Assembly (NCBI GenBank): GCA_010094025.1
Contig: ML991779.1
Coordinates: forward strand, 62,001 to 126,000
DNA: 64,000 bases
Direction of reading: 5' to 3'
From: Viridothelium virens
Taxonomy: Eukaryota; Ascomycota; Dothideomycetes; Trypetheliales; Trypetheliaceae
Below the pieces are notes generated by a model. That model was not told where the DNA came from. It worked only from the letters and a program-made list of their open reading frames with translations, and did not search any database. How positions within the stretch are numbered: the stretch's first letter is position 1; the number at the start of each line of letters is the position of its first letter. Of this stretch, positions 23,985-36,361 are shown in pieces. Made by a program: the position numbers and the translations under genes.

Positions 23985-24548
23985 GTGTCACTGTGGAGTT
24001 CGGGATTCGTGTGGGCTGCAAGCTTCCTGTCGGAAAAGTTAAAACAAAAACCTCGCACTTTGTTGGCGGCGCAGATCTGTAGCTCGTAGAACGTGTGAAT
24101 GCCAGATGATAGATGCCTGGAGATGCTCTTCCTCCCTCCAGTCTACTGTATCGAGAAGCCAAGTGACTGCGTACCTCCTAATCAGGTACTCATCACATCG
24201 TCATGTTTTGTTACGCATCGACCCAAGCGGAAGAGGAGCCCCTGTGCCGCTCCACAAGTCGTGCACCCGAGCACATGGCCAGAGCCAGATCTGTCGCCTT
24301 TCCGCCCGTCTCACTCTACCACCAGCGCTTTGTGTACGCAACACCGTCAACACTGCATCAGTATAATCCATCCTGTTTTGTTACGACCTCGAACGAGATT
24401 ATGATTCCTACAGTCCTCCTCTAATCTTAACTTACCTATACACTATGCAAGCCCGGGTCTAGACGGAAGTTTTCCGAGCCATTCTTTATAATCCTGACTG
24501 CAAGCCATTGAGCCTGCACGCTCCCACTCGTGATAGTAATAACCCATA

Positions 24549-26937
24549 ATGACGGCAGCTCTGAGCAAGCGCCAGCAGGCGCGAAACGAACGCGCATTGC
24601 AAGAGTTGATCAGGACGGTGCCAGGAAATGACAGATGCGCTGACTGCGGAGCGCGCAATCCAGGTAAGAATTTATTCAACTAAAACACCCTATCCTTCCG
24701 TACGACCTACTGACTGAGCTTGACAGGATGGGCAAGCTGGAGTGTAAGTTGTCTCCCCTTTTCCCCGTCGTCGAACCAAACCCAAGACAACTTTCGCAGG
24801 ACATGATGCTACATTTAAATTATTCACCTTGCATCCTCGGAATAATTGCTGACGCAGCGTGAGAACATAGGTTGGTGTGTTCCTTTGTATGCGATGCGCA
24901 GCCTTGCACAGGAAGCTGGGTACACACATCTCCAAAGTCAAATCGCTGAGCATGGATAGCTGGAGCAATGAGCAGGTTGATGTAGGTTTGGATTTGGGTC
25001 CGCCGCAACACCCCAAATGACAATACGCTGACTGCTTGCAGAATATGAAGAAAATGGGAAACGTTAATTCAAATCGCATGTATAATCCTCAAAACGCGAA
25101 ACCATCCATACCGATCGATGTTGATGAAGTGGACGGAGCAATGGAACGATTTATACGACAAAAGTATGAAACGGCTGTCTTCTCCGGAGGCGCTTCTCGG
25201 CCGGAAACAAGACACAACACAGGCAGCACAAGTTCAGTGGAAGACCAACCTCCTCCTCTACCTCCAAAGCCGGGCAAGCGTTTTGGCTTCAGCTTGCGTT
25301 CCGCCTCTTCCACATTCCCAATGACGAGGAAAAATGCAAGAGCGGAAATGGATAGTCCGCCGGCGACTGCGGGATTGAGTGGGTTTGAAGAGAGTGAACC
25401 TCAAGCTCGGACTAACAAACCATCGAGGATATTCGGAACAAGTATAGATCGGACTTCCGGGGATAGCTTCGAGCAAAAGCTGGCTAATCTGCGGGAAATG
25501 GGATTTACTGATGAAAGACGAAACTCGACGGTGCTGAAAGGACATAACGGCAACCTGGATAAGGCTGTGGAATCGCTTATCAGAATTGAGGGAGCCAGTA
25601 AACCAGCATCAAGGTCAGAGACACCTGGTGGGGCTATTAATGGCATCAGCGTCGAAAAGACGAGGCAGACGCCGAGTGCTTCGAATCACTCCAATCCATT
25701 CGAGCGACTGGATCAGCAGCAACAGCAACAGCAGCCTGCTCCTGTTCAGCAGTTGCAGCAGTCCCAGGTGAACGGCAATTCTTACTCGCAACCAGCGTCA
25801 CCCAACAATCCGTACAACCCTTTCAATATGCATCAGCAGCAGGCGACTCAGGGACAGTCATTTGAGCAATCCCTGCAAAATATGAGTATCTCGTCGCAGC
25901 AACAACTTTTTCCAAACAATACCGGAGGATTTGCGGCTCCGGGTTTCCAACAACAGACGAATCCATTTCTTAAGACTTTTACTCCACCTCCAATTCCTCA
26001 GATACCCCCGCAATACGACCAAACTCCCTCCCAGCAATATCCGCAACAACAACAAAACGCTCAAGCGACTAGTCATACTCAGGCCAGCAATCCATTCCTA
26101 CGTACCTCAAGATCTCAGATTTTTAGTCCTTCGAACCCATTTGGTCAGCCATCAGCTACACAAGCACCGTTCACGCAGTCTCAACAATTCGCGTACCAGC
26201 CGCAAAACAATCAGCAGATGCCTCAACAGCAGCCCCAGTCCTACCAGCAACCACCACAACAATATCCACAGATGCAGATCTCTTCTCAACCATCACCCTT
26301 CTCGCAGCAAGCGCCGCAGCAAGCCTCGCCCCTTCACAACCCATATTTTACTCAACCGCCTTCGCAGCCACCACAGCCATACGCACAAGCTCAATCCCTT
26401 CTCTCCCAGCCCACTGGCACCGTCCGCCACGACAAGCAAAGCATCCTAGCCCTCTACAACTATCCGCAACCCGGTGTGTCGCGCCCTGCCACGATCGCGG
26501 AGCACGAGCCGCTTCCATCCCATGCAGCAGCCTGGCAGGCTCCTTCCGGTGGCTCTGCGACACCCATGCCGATGTCCATGCCACCCACGAATGGAGACAT
26601 GCACGTGGGCATGGGCATGGGCATGGGCCCTGGATTCTCGAATACAGGTGCCAGTGGAGTCAAAAGAGCGGTGACGATGCCGCTCCAAGCGACCAATAAT
26701 CCATTTGCTGCTACCGCTCCTGCTGGTCCCGCTGGTGGTGATGTGCTGCACCTTGCGAACGGGACGCCTACTGTAGCTGGGGGAGGAGGAGGAGGAGGAG
26801 GAGGAGGAGGAGGCATGATGAGTAGTGTCGGCCCGAGACATGTAAGTAATGAGAGCGTGGACTTCGCGGCGTTTGGTGGCAATGGCCGGCATTCCCCGGA
26901 TGCGTTTGCAGGGTTGAGCGCGCGGAGTGGACGGTAA
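24549..26937 (+). CDS. ArfGAP with UBA domain and Gln-rich tail (Gts1/Ucp3-like)
   Basis: GTPase-activating protein for Arf small GTPases, likely in vesicle or endocytic traffic. The model is join(24549..24663, 24727..24743, 24871..24981, 25042..26937), 712 aa. The ArfGAP zinc finger is complete: C30-x2-C33-x16-C50-x2-C53, followed by LHRKLGTH with the catalytic arginine (R58) and [20 protein letters not shown]. Exon 2 is only 17 nt and lies inside the finger. A UBA-like domain around 222-265 contains [19 protein letters not shown]. The rest is Gln/Pro/Asn-rich with repeated NPF-type motifs (NPYNPF, NPFLKTF, SNPFG), which usually bind EH domains. A GGA run encodes about twelve glycines. The stop follows CGG; a GTAAGT at 26934 could be a donor for one more terminal intron, which would change only the last residues. 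Confidence 0.88.
26780..26813 (+). repeat. GGA microsatellite within the ArfGAP coding region
   Basis: About eleven GGA units encode a polyglycine run near residue 660. Likely length-variable between strains. Confidence 0.85.
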
Positions 26938-27349
26938 GTCGCTCGGGTGGATGACAGAGGCAATTGGGGTGTTAGATTTTCGGTATCAGAAATCTGGGTC
27001 GCGTTTTCTTCCAAATTCGTTTTGGTGCTGTCTGCATCATGGGTTTTGCATTAGAGAGGATGGGGGTCGTTGATACCCCATGGTTTTTTTTTTGAGGCTT
27101 GAATGCTTGAGGCGACCGTTGCCACTGAAGCATTGAAAATGTGTATAGAGTATTCTTCTCAGATAAGTCTTCAAGTTTCTGAAGTTCGCCGTTTAAGACT
27201 ACTGCACATCCCTTGCTGCGAATCCAAAATTATCACCATCCCCATTCCTCATCCCTTCGGCCATCTCTAAAGACTACCTATCAAAATGGACTTTCATCCA
27301 TTTCTACATACTGTGATCTTCTATGTCTCCTTGAGTTCATATCCCCAAG
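26938..27349. other. Intergenic region between the ArfGAP and GT8 genes
   Basis: 412 bp: ArfGAP 3' flank with a T9 run near 27086, then the promoter of the glycosyltransferase gene. No other feature is seen. Confidence 0.5.
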
Positions 27350-28414
27350 ATGACCGCCCCATCACCTAAACTCATCTTCCTCTGCACCTTCCTATTCCTC
27401 GCGTCTGCCCTCATCACCCTCACTGTCCGCACCTCCTCCTATCATTCTCATGCTCTCTTCTCCTCGTCCTCCCACCGAAAACACCTCACCACCACCGCCT
27501 CTGATCCTCTGAAATCCAAAGTGGCCTTTGCCACCTTCCTCGCTGGCCGTGCCGCCGACGAACACTCCTCCGCCGAGGAAGCCGACAGCGACGACAACCA
27601 AGACGGCTACTTCCTCGGCGTCCGCGTCCTCAACTACCAACTCCGCCTCTCCGCCAGCGCCGGCACCAACGCCAGCATCCCCTTCCTCGTCCTCGTAACC
27701 GAAGACGTCTCCGCCCGCAAGCGCGCGACGCTCGCCTCCGAAGGCGCCAGTATCGTGCCCGTGGCCAAGCTCAACGCGTCCTGGGTGCACGCGGGCGCGG
27801 ACCGGTGGCGCGACGTGCTCGCGAAGCTGCGCCTGTTCGAGCTCACCGCGTACGCCAAGATCTGCTTCCTCGACGCCGACACCCTGGTGACCGGCCGGCT
27901 AGACGGCGTCTTCTATGATGAGGCGACCATGGTGCAGCCGGCGCTGGCCAGGGCCGACGCGATAAAGGACGATGAGGCGCCGTTGCCGCGTACGTACAGC
28001 TTTGCTACGCATCCGGACTACTGGACGTATGACCATAGCTTTCCGCCGCCGGCGCCGGAGTCGGATTACTTGAATTGCGGATTCTTCGTGTTCGCGCCTA
28101 GCCTGGACTTGTTTGCGTACTATGTCTCGCTGCTTAGCCTCGAGGGGCGGTTTGACCCCACCTATCCGGAGCAGAATCTGCTGAACTATGCGCATCGGAG
28201 CGAGGGTAACATGCCCTGGCGGCATCTTTGGTATGGGTGGAATGTGAATTGGCCGACTGAGAAGGACTGGCGGGCGGGAGCGCGGAGTTTCCATGCCAAG
28301 TATTGGGATGGGGATCCGACGCATGATAAGGTGTTGAAGAGGATATGGAGAGATCAAAGGTGGGAAATGGAGGGGTATTGGAAGGGGCGGAGGGCAGAGG
28401 GGATTGAGGCTTAA
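27350..28414 (+). CDS. GT8-type glycosyltransferase, type II membrane protein
   Basis: Probable Golgi glycosyltransferase of the glycogenin-like GT8 group, transferring a sugar from a nucleotide-sugar donor; donor and acceptor cannot be read from sequence. Single exon, 354 aa. A hydrophobic anchor at about residues 8-26 follows a short cytoplasmic head, so the catalytic part is lumenal. The core begins VAFATFLAG (about 58) and includes GVRVLNYQLRL. The metal-binding DxD motif is LDADTLV (175-177). LNCGFFVFAP and EQNLLNYAH are typical of the fold, and FHAKYWDGDP near the C-terminus fits the family's donor-binding HxK-like site. The coding GC content is higher than in flanking genes. It is convergent with mdm31. 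Confidence 0.85.
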   Translation: MTAPSPKLIFLCTFLFLASALITLTVRTSSYHSHALFSSSSHRKHLTTTASDPLKSKVAFATFLAGRAADEHSSAEEADSDDNQDGYFLGVRVLNYQLRLSASAGTNASIPFLVLVTEDVSARKRATLASEGASIVPVAKLNASWVHAGADRWRDVLAKLRLFELTAYAKICFLDADTLVTGRLDGVFYDEATMVQPALARADAIKDDEAPLPRTYSFATHPDYWTYDHSFPPPAPESDYLNCGFFVFAPSLDLFAYYVSLLSLEGRFDPTYPEQNLLNYAHRSEGNMPWRHLWYGWNVNWPTEKDWRAGARSFHAKYWDGDPTHDKVLKRIWRDQRWEMEGYWKGRRAEGIEA

Positions 28415-28741
28415 TAGGAGGAGGATGGTGGTTGTGGTGGTGGTGATAGAGAGCTGTGGATATAAACACGCAGCCTCATTTCGCATGGTCGTTGACATTC
28501 AGAACTAGGTCATGCAGGTCAAATCTGTGTGCATTCGGAAATTTACAAGTAGCTTATGTACAAGCTTATTTGAATAAAGACGATACCACTCGCCTAGGGC
28601 TTTCCCAAGCTCCTTTGAAACGCCGTCTAAAATGCAAGCACCCAAGCGTAATCAACGACGCGCACTGTCGTCACGCTATAACTACGATGCCGGACTCCAT
28701 ACGCCGTGCGCTAAGGATATACAATAGTTTTGGGTCTGCTG
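28415..28741. other. Short convergent intergenic region between the GT8 gene and mdm31
   Basis: 327 bp with a GTGGTGGTTGTGGTGGTGG-like run just after the GT8 stop. It presumably holds both 3' ends. Confidence 0.5.
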
Positions 28742-30917
28742 TCAAGCGAGGTGCCCAGCCAGGCCAATGAAAAGTGCTTGAGCTGCGAGCTGCAAGGTCC
28801 AGAGGCCGACTTTCTTTATGCGACGGGTACGAGCTTGATTGTCCATGATGTCGTGGGCAAAGGCGTCGTAGGTCTATCTTTCATTTTAGCGACGCCATTG
28901 TACCCGTCACTGAGCAGTAACATACCTCGCGAGATAGATCATCCATCAATCCGCTATCAAAGATGGTCCAACTCCCGTCAAACTCATCGACACTTTTCAC
29001 GACCCGACAGTTTACTGGGATAAAGGTCCTTTTAGAGTTTATATACGCCACAATAGGTCGGATGAGGGCATTGTTGACGTAGGAGATATCCCTAGTCCAA
29101 ATAGGTACGTGGGCTCGAACGTCGCAGAGATGTACTCGTAGATCCATGACCAAGAAGCGCTTGTCACGGTCATCCTGTGTCGACTGCTCGAAGGCACCCT
29201 CTGGAGGCTCATTGACGACGTCAGTTTTGCTGTTGGAAGTCACCGTAGCCTCAACGCGATCGTATACATCGGACATGACCTTTGCAATACTTTCGTCGTT
29301 ATCTGCAGGAAGCATCATATCGGCCACAATGTCCACATTCCCTTCATGAATCCAGGAGAAAGGACCCGTAACTCCACGATTAAGGTGATCAATATTTAGC
29401 CCATCGATTCGGAGACGGCTATGCTTCTTCCATTGAGGAGCTGCTGCGTCCGCCTCCACTCCGTTCATAAGAGAGGTACCCGTCTGGTTGTGGACCTGTC
29501 GCGGATGGATCGTGAAGAGCGAGTTGTCAAATGAGCCACTCATCATATTCGCGGACATAAAGTCGTAGAACAACCATTGCTTCCGCAACTGTGGGAGATC
29601 ACACGAATAGACGCTGACCGTAAAAGGTCGAAAGCTCCCTGGCTGATAGACCGTGACAAGAAGATCTTCCATCTTGAAGGACTCAAGCTCAAAATCGCCA
29701 GTATCATGTTCATGCTTGTAAATTCGTGGGTCAACAGGCTCAGTAGGCTGTTGTACCGAAGTTCTATCTATGACTCCGCGGATGCCTTTGATATCCGCAC
29801 TTCGAAGCAGACCCTTGCCATTGAACCACTTGGCGAATGAGAGCGTAATATTGACGGTATCGATGGAGACATCAAACTGGGTGTAATTTGTATCTTCGTC
29901 TTCCTCACCTGTGTTTCCACTGGCCTTTTCTGCTAAGGCCGCGGCCGCTGCGGCCGCGGCAGCACTGGTCTGAGACCCCTTTTGAACCTTTCCTTGCCCT
30001 TGCCCGGGTCTTCTGGAGACAAAGACATTGTTCAGTCTGATAACTCCGTCCCCCCATCTAGGGACAATTGCAGACTCAAAAACGACTTGGAGCCCAGTCG
30101 ATTTGGTAAGATAATTTCCGACCCAACGTGCCAATGTCTCTTGAGCAAGGACGGTATTGACCATCCATATCGCCAAGGAGAAAAATGTGGTTGTTCCCAA
30201 GATGATCCAGATAACGTGTCCAAGCAGAATCCATGAGAAGAACGCGCTTATTTCATCGAGGGTGAACGGACGTGCACTCCTGATAGTGAACCATTTGAAT
30301 CGTAGGCGGAGTCTCGACCAAAACCCTGTCGCAAGAGCAAGAACCTCCTCTTTGCTTGGACGATGTAGATGATTGGGTATTCTTGGAAGACGTTCTAGAA
30401 AGGCTTTCGCACTGGCGGAATTTGCATAGTTCCACTTGGACGATGACGATCCTGAGTTTTGCTTCACCGCGTTAGGGTTAGGGACGGAATCTTTAGGCGC
30501 GTTTTCACTGCCTCCGTAGCTGTCATTGTTCTTGGAGCTCTTATATCTCTTCCACGTCCTAGAAGGCCGTAAGGTTGGAAATGAATGTAAGTCACGATTC
30601 GGAAGGTAGCGTAAGCCGCAAGTGACGCTATCCGTTTGCCTCGAAACTCGAAGGAAGGGACTTGAGGGGAAAAGTCCTGGTTGCAAGGTCAAAGACGGTA
30701 TTTCAGAAGACGAAGTAGAAGTGAGAGCGCTTCGAGAGCTGTACGTCCTCAGATTACGTCCAAGGAATAGCTGAAACGAAGCGGTAGAGCTGTTCCATCT
30801 TGGCAAGAACCCTTCAACAAACGGAGAAAACGATGTCGAAGAGATGGGGCGCGATGTAGTCAAAGGCGTCTTGAGGAAAATTGCCCCAGCCGCCTTGGTT
30901 GCAGCATGGCAACTCAT
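28742..30917 (-). CDS. mdm31: Mdm31, mitochondrial inner-membrane distribution and morphology protein
   Basis: Inner-membrane protein of the Mdm31/Mdm32 family, needed for normal mitochondrial shape, inheritance and lipid homeostasis. The model is complement(join(28742..28873, 28926..30917)), 707 aa. The N-terminus is Ser/Arg-rich and poor in acids, like a mitochondrial presequence. A transmembrane segment lies near residue 225 (ILLGHVIWIILGTTTFFSL), followed by the conserved WGDGVIRLNNVFVSRRPGQ. The 52-nt 3' intron (GTATGT...GATAG) follows SRE and gives the second exon TYDAFAHDIMDNQART...GLAGHLA, which matches the family C-terminus with its hydrophobic end; without it the reading would stop in unrelated residues. 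A nine-alanine run (29937-29963) carries two NotI-like GCGGCCGC sites. Confidence 0.92.
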
Positions 30918-31135
30918 TATCTGGCTGGTTGCATTCTGACCAGTCCAGAGGTTGATGTGGGCCGGGGAAAAGTAGATGGTAGGGTGGATAAGGAAATAGT
31001 TGAATCACAAGCAAATCATGACGCTTCAATTGACCTAGACTTGGTCCGGAGGTTCGGCGCCGCGCATTCGTCAAAAAGTTCGACCCACCAACGCCATCCC
31101 ACAATTTGACGTCTTCGACCATACATTTCCACATC
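30918..31135. promoter_or_regulatory. Compact divergent promoter of mdm31 and pno1
   Basis: Only 218 bp separate the two start codons, so the 5' control elements of the two genes must overlap or be very close. No specific site is recognised. Confidence 0.6.
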
Positions 31136-32022
31136 ATGCCTGCTCCAACAGCGCTTCTGCGGGCTCCAGATCAGCTAGCAGAAGCGAGCAGCAAGCCTGA
31201 GGAGCCAGAGACATCCGTCATATTGGATCCCACAGCTCTGCCGGAAAATCCAGAGTCCACACAGCCTACTACATCATCCCAAAATGAAGACTCAATGCAG
31301 ATCGATGCGGAAGGTCGCCCAAAATTCGCCCCATCTGCATCGCAATCCCACATTCCTCGTGTTGAAACACGCAAAGTTCCCATCCCTCCACACCGCATGA
31401 CCCCACTCAAAGCCAACTGGTCCAAAATCTACCCTCCGCTTGTCGAGCACCTGAAGCTCCAAGTCCGTATGAACGTTAAAGCGAAAGCCGTCGAATTGCG
31501 CACCTCCAAACACACGGCGGATAGCAGCGCACTGCAGAAAGGGGAGGATTTCATCCGTGCCTTTACGCTTGTCAGTGAAGCAATTTATCTCATGGCTGCG
31601 CGCATAATTGAAGCTATCTCTAATACATAAGCAGGGCTTCGAGGTTGAAGACGCGATTGCTTTTGTACGGCTTGACAATCAAATGTTCATCCAGACTTTC
31701 GAGATCAAGGATGTGAAGAATTTGCAAGGAGAGCACATGGGACGGGCGATTGGACGGTTCGAGCACTTTCATTTTGACAGCTAGAGCAAGTAGCTAACGT
31801 TGAATCAGTGTCGCCGGCCAAGGGGGAAAGACTAAATTCGCTATCGAGAATGCGAGTCGAACACGAGTGGTGCTGGCGGATCAAAAGATTCATATTTTGG
31901 GGGGGTTCAAGAACATTCATATTGCAAGAGAAGCGATCGTGAGCTTGATCTTGGGGAGTCCGCCGGGAAAGGTCTATGGGAACCTAAGAACGGTAGCTTC
32001 AAGAATGAAAGAGAGGTTTTGA
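31136..32022 (+). CDS. pno1: Pno1 (Dim2), KH-domain ribosome assembly factor
   Basis: Binds 20S pre-rRNA and the Nob1 endonuclease in late 40S ribosome maturation, in nucleolus and cytoplasm. The model is join(31136..31570, 31635..31756, 31809..32022), 256 aa, normal length. Intron 1 (64 nt, GTCAGT...AAGCAG) joins [18 protein letters not shown]. Intron 2 (52 nt, GTTCGA...ATCAG) splits an Arg codon and joins [14 protein letters not shown], the KH-domain loop. The second KH contains [15 protein letters not shown] and the end is VASRMKERF, all hallmarks of Pno1. I chose ATG 31136 ([11 protein letters not shown]); the frame is open upstream but has no earlier ATG. Confidence 0.95.
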
Positions 32023-33633
32023 AAGGGATAGCATTTGAAGCCCTGGAGCTGAATATGTGCATTTGCTCGTGGCGTTTAGGTGGAGAAACAGATACCAAGG
32101 AACAGCATTTGCGGCGTTCTGCATGACTTTTTGGGGTCTCTCCTCTGTACGACCGAGTTGTATCGTGGGATCTCATTTCTTTCACGAGACACCTTTATCG
32201 AATATACCCGCTGTTGTCTCGGCAGGTGAAACCAGCATCCCAAGCTTTGAATTAAGCAGCGGGTAAACTATGTGACATGTGCATTGGAGACAATGCACCT
32301 GGGTGAAGTGGTGTGGTGCAACATAAAGTTACTACAAGAAAAGTATTGTCAACCTGTGGCTCCTAATTGTAAGCGTCGCTTTGCGTCTAGATGTGGCCTC
32401 TGTGAGATCACTAGACGGCTTGAGGGCCTTCGATCAGACCTGACAGCATTACGATAGCAAGAACGCAGTGTCTTGACAGGGGGGACAGGATGGAGGGCGA
32501 AATTGACATTAGAGCAAACCTGTTGAAGGAAGTGTATTTGGATTCATCCGGTTACAAACAGAGATCCACTCCACGAGGCTGTGGTCGTGCGAGACAATGT
32601 GAGACACCTACATTTGTGACGCCGTCACCAGAACAGTATGTGAATACCGTCACATGGACAAGAGAAATCCATGCACACCTTGGTCATGTCCACTTACAGA
32701 CTCAGGAGGGCCATATTAATGGAGGATTTGTATGCTTAAATTATTGACACGCTCAATGAAAGGTTCATGTCGAGCGCAGAAGCAAAGAGGAAGACAAACA
32801 AGGATACTGATAGTTGCATGAGAGCTTGGTCATCCAACTTGGAAGGGACGACTTAGGCGAGGTTCCAGTATTATGGGAAGGTTGAGGGCAAACACAAAGG
32901 TCTCGAATGGGTCCCGGAGGTTCGGGTTCAGCTTGGAAAGAGGCAATACGGACTGGCGACTAATAATTTGAAAGAAAAGAAAAGAAAAGCAAAGAAGGAG
33001 AAGAACGCGCCTGACCAAAGTGAAGCAATTGCCAATCAGTTGTCTCTGGGATAAAGTCTTAACCTTGTTCAATTCTCAGGATACTGGATTATGCGACCCT
33101 CGAGGAGCCGCATTCTGCTGCTAAATAACACCGCAAACACGACCTTTATCAGACAAGAAGAAAAATACTCGATTGCGGCAGTAGTCAGTCCTGGGTGTTC
33201 AACGAGCTCAGAGTGATTGAAGGGGAAGCTGCAGTGAGGACGGAAAGACTGTTTCGCATCTTTGGATAGGATCAAGACGGGAAGGGGCATGGAAAGGAAG
33301 TCACGTCCAACGGAGCCATGCCCACCTATTTTCTGTTTGCGCCTTGTTTCCGAGATTTTCTTTCCATTCTTCGCCGCCAATTTTCAATCTCGAGGGGAAA
33401 AAAGATGTCTTTGAGATCAGGAACAACAGGGACATCCACATCCACATATGTTCGCGTGGCTGGCTGTGCTTGTACCTTCAGCGAGGCGCTAGCCAGCACA
33501 CCGCCTGTGGCTGGTCGGACGCCGTCTGGTAATTTTGTCGATTCTGCCGTGCGCACACCAAACTGTCGGACTGAAGGACTGACTCTCCGCAGCAAGCCCT
33601 CCCTACAGTCCCAGACTTCCTGCCTTGTTCAAA
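32023..33633. other. Intergenic region between pno1 and eIF3m
   Basis: 1.6 kb. It has a purine-rich AAAGAAAAGAAAAG stretch near 32970-32990. Several short open frames on both strands show no domain signal. The right end is the eIF3m leader. Confidence 0.5.
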
Positions 33634-34921
33634 ATGCCTGGTGTATTGAACACTGTACTCATTGAAGGCTCGTTCGAAGAGCTTGCAGATGAGTTTGCTG
33701 CTTACCTCGACCAACTAAAGAAAAACCAAGGTGACGAGTCGTCGAATATTCAGTCCGAAGTCGCTGCGCTTCAAGGAAATGGCAAGCAAGATGATGTGCT
33801 TAAGAAGCTCGTCGGAGGCGCAGAGATTTTGAATACCGCACCAGAAAAGGGCACGTTCGATGTTTCAGTACTTCTCGATCAACATTGACAAGATCTCAGA
33901 ATTCATTCCCGCCTATTCACATTTATTACATCTGGTCCGCCAATCCGAAAATGAAAACATGTTCCTGGCCAGGATATGTCAGCACCTCTCAAAACCCATA
34001 ACCTCTTCTCCAAGCAACGGTCCTGGCCTCGCCCTTTCTGTCCTTAGTACTATTTTCAATATCCTCGACCCAGATGACGATATCCGCTATAATATTCTCC
34101 TCACCATTCTCGCCGTTGTCCGCCAATCCTCCAATTTCGAAAATCTTGAGCCTCAACTCAAGAACCTCGATAAATGGATCGTTGAGTGGGAGCTCGACGA
34201 CGAACAACAGCGCAAACTCTTCCTCACCATCACCGATGTCGCCTCCACAGCCGGCGAAGACGAAACTGCATACCAATACTTAATTCGTGCCCTTCGTACC
34301 GTTTCCTCTGACGCAGTCTCCAATCCTGAAGCCACCTCGCTTTCTCTCCGCGCCCTCAAATCCGCCCTCACACATCAATCACATTTCGATTTCCAAGATC
34401 TCACAGCACTCGACTCCGTCCAGGCGCTGCGCCGCTCGAATCCAATTTATTTTGAACTTCTCGAGATATTCAGCACTGAAGGTCTCGACGAGTTCAATGA
34501 CTTCAAGGATGAACATGATGGGTGGTTAGAGGAGCAAGAGTTTGACGTGCAAGCATTGAATCGCAAGATGCGGCTTCTGACGCTCACATCCATGGCAGCA
34601 TCAGCCTCGCAGACGAGACAGTTGCCATACTCTGAGATCTCGGCCCGGCTAAAGATTCCGTCGGAAGAGGTCGAGGTGTGGGTCATTGACGTGATACGGG
34701 CGGGGCTAGTAGAGGGCAAACTGAGTCAACTGAACCAGATGTTTTTGATCCACAGAAGTACGTATCGGGTTTTTGGCGAGCGGGAATGGCGAGAGGTGGC
34801 TAGTCGGCTGGATTTGTGGCGGACGAGTTTGGTGGGCGTGCTAAATGTGGTGAGGCAAGCAAAGGAAGAGAGGATGCGGGAAGTCGAGACAGAACTAAAC
34901 GGGTCTGGTGCAAAGGCATGA
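33634..34921 (+). CDS. Translation initiation factor eIF3 subunit M
   Basis: PCI-domain subunit of the eIF3 complex, which recruits mRNA to the 40S ribosome. The model is join(33634..33850, 33900..34921), 412 aa. It starts MPGVLNTVLIEGSFEELADE, as in other fungi. The frame change between the halves is best explained by a 49-nt intron with a GC donor (GCACGT...ATCTCAG). Splicing gives LNTAPEK|EFIPAYSHLLHLV, whereas fungal orthologues I remember read NTAPEK-E-I-x-AYN-LLxHLV with no extra residues. No GT donor in the right phase gives an intron longer than about 31 nt. The C-terminal PCI region includes RKMRLLTLTSMAASASQTRQ and EVEVWVIDVIRAGLVEGKLS. Family is certain; the intron is inference. 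Confidence 0.93.
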
Positions 34922-35190
34922 AGGGTCCGAATCCCAACAGAACTGTGGAAACGGGTGTCATAGCATGCGGCGTTGGGAGGATCTTTAACCTGGGAACGGG
35001 CGGATGAGTGAAAATGATTTCTCTTGGAATGACCTGATAAAGCGTGGTAGTAACCCACAGCTGATATCTCTATGTACGAGCTAAGCCATCGATCCAAAAT
35101 CGTCTAATTTCTCTAATCGGTATAACTGGTATTGAACAGTCCGTCAACTTCTTCAGATGGGTGTTTTGAACACCTCCTCGATGTGCCCGT

Positions 35191-36361
<1,171 letters not shown>

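Larger units (their letters stand above)
21375..24548. other. Long gene-poor region (3.2 kb)
   Basis: No convincing gene is seen on either strand. Open frames on the minus strand at 22526-23191 lack codon bias or domain signal. It contains a TACTCCGTA copy (22185-22193), a GTAATCAT tandem repeat (23953-23984) and a GGTAGGTAGAGGTACC-like run near 23461-23476. The right end is the ArfGAP promoter. Confidence 0.5.

Noticed and set aside
26934-27000. Extra terminal intron after the last ArfGAP codons (GTAAGT at 26934)
   Set aside because: Good donor, but no acceptor leads to a clearly better C-terminus; kept only as an alternative.
27899-28498. 199-codon frame antisense to the GT8 gene
   Set aside because: Shadow of a GC-rich coding exon; Pro/Arg/Leu-rich with no family.
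33841-33899. Frame change in eIF3m read as a frameshift or programmed slip
   Set aside because: A GC-AG intron restores the conserved sequence exactly without extra residues, a simpler explanation.
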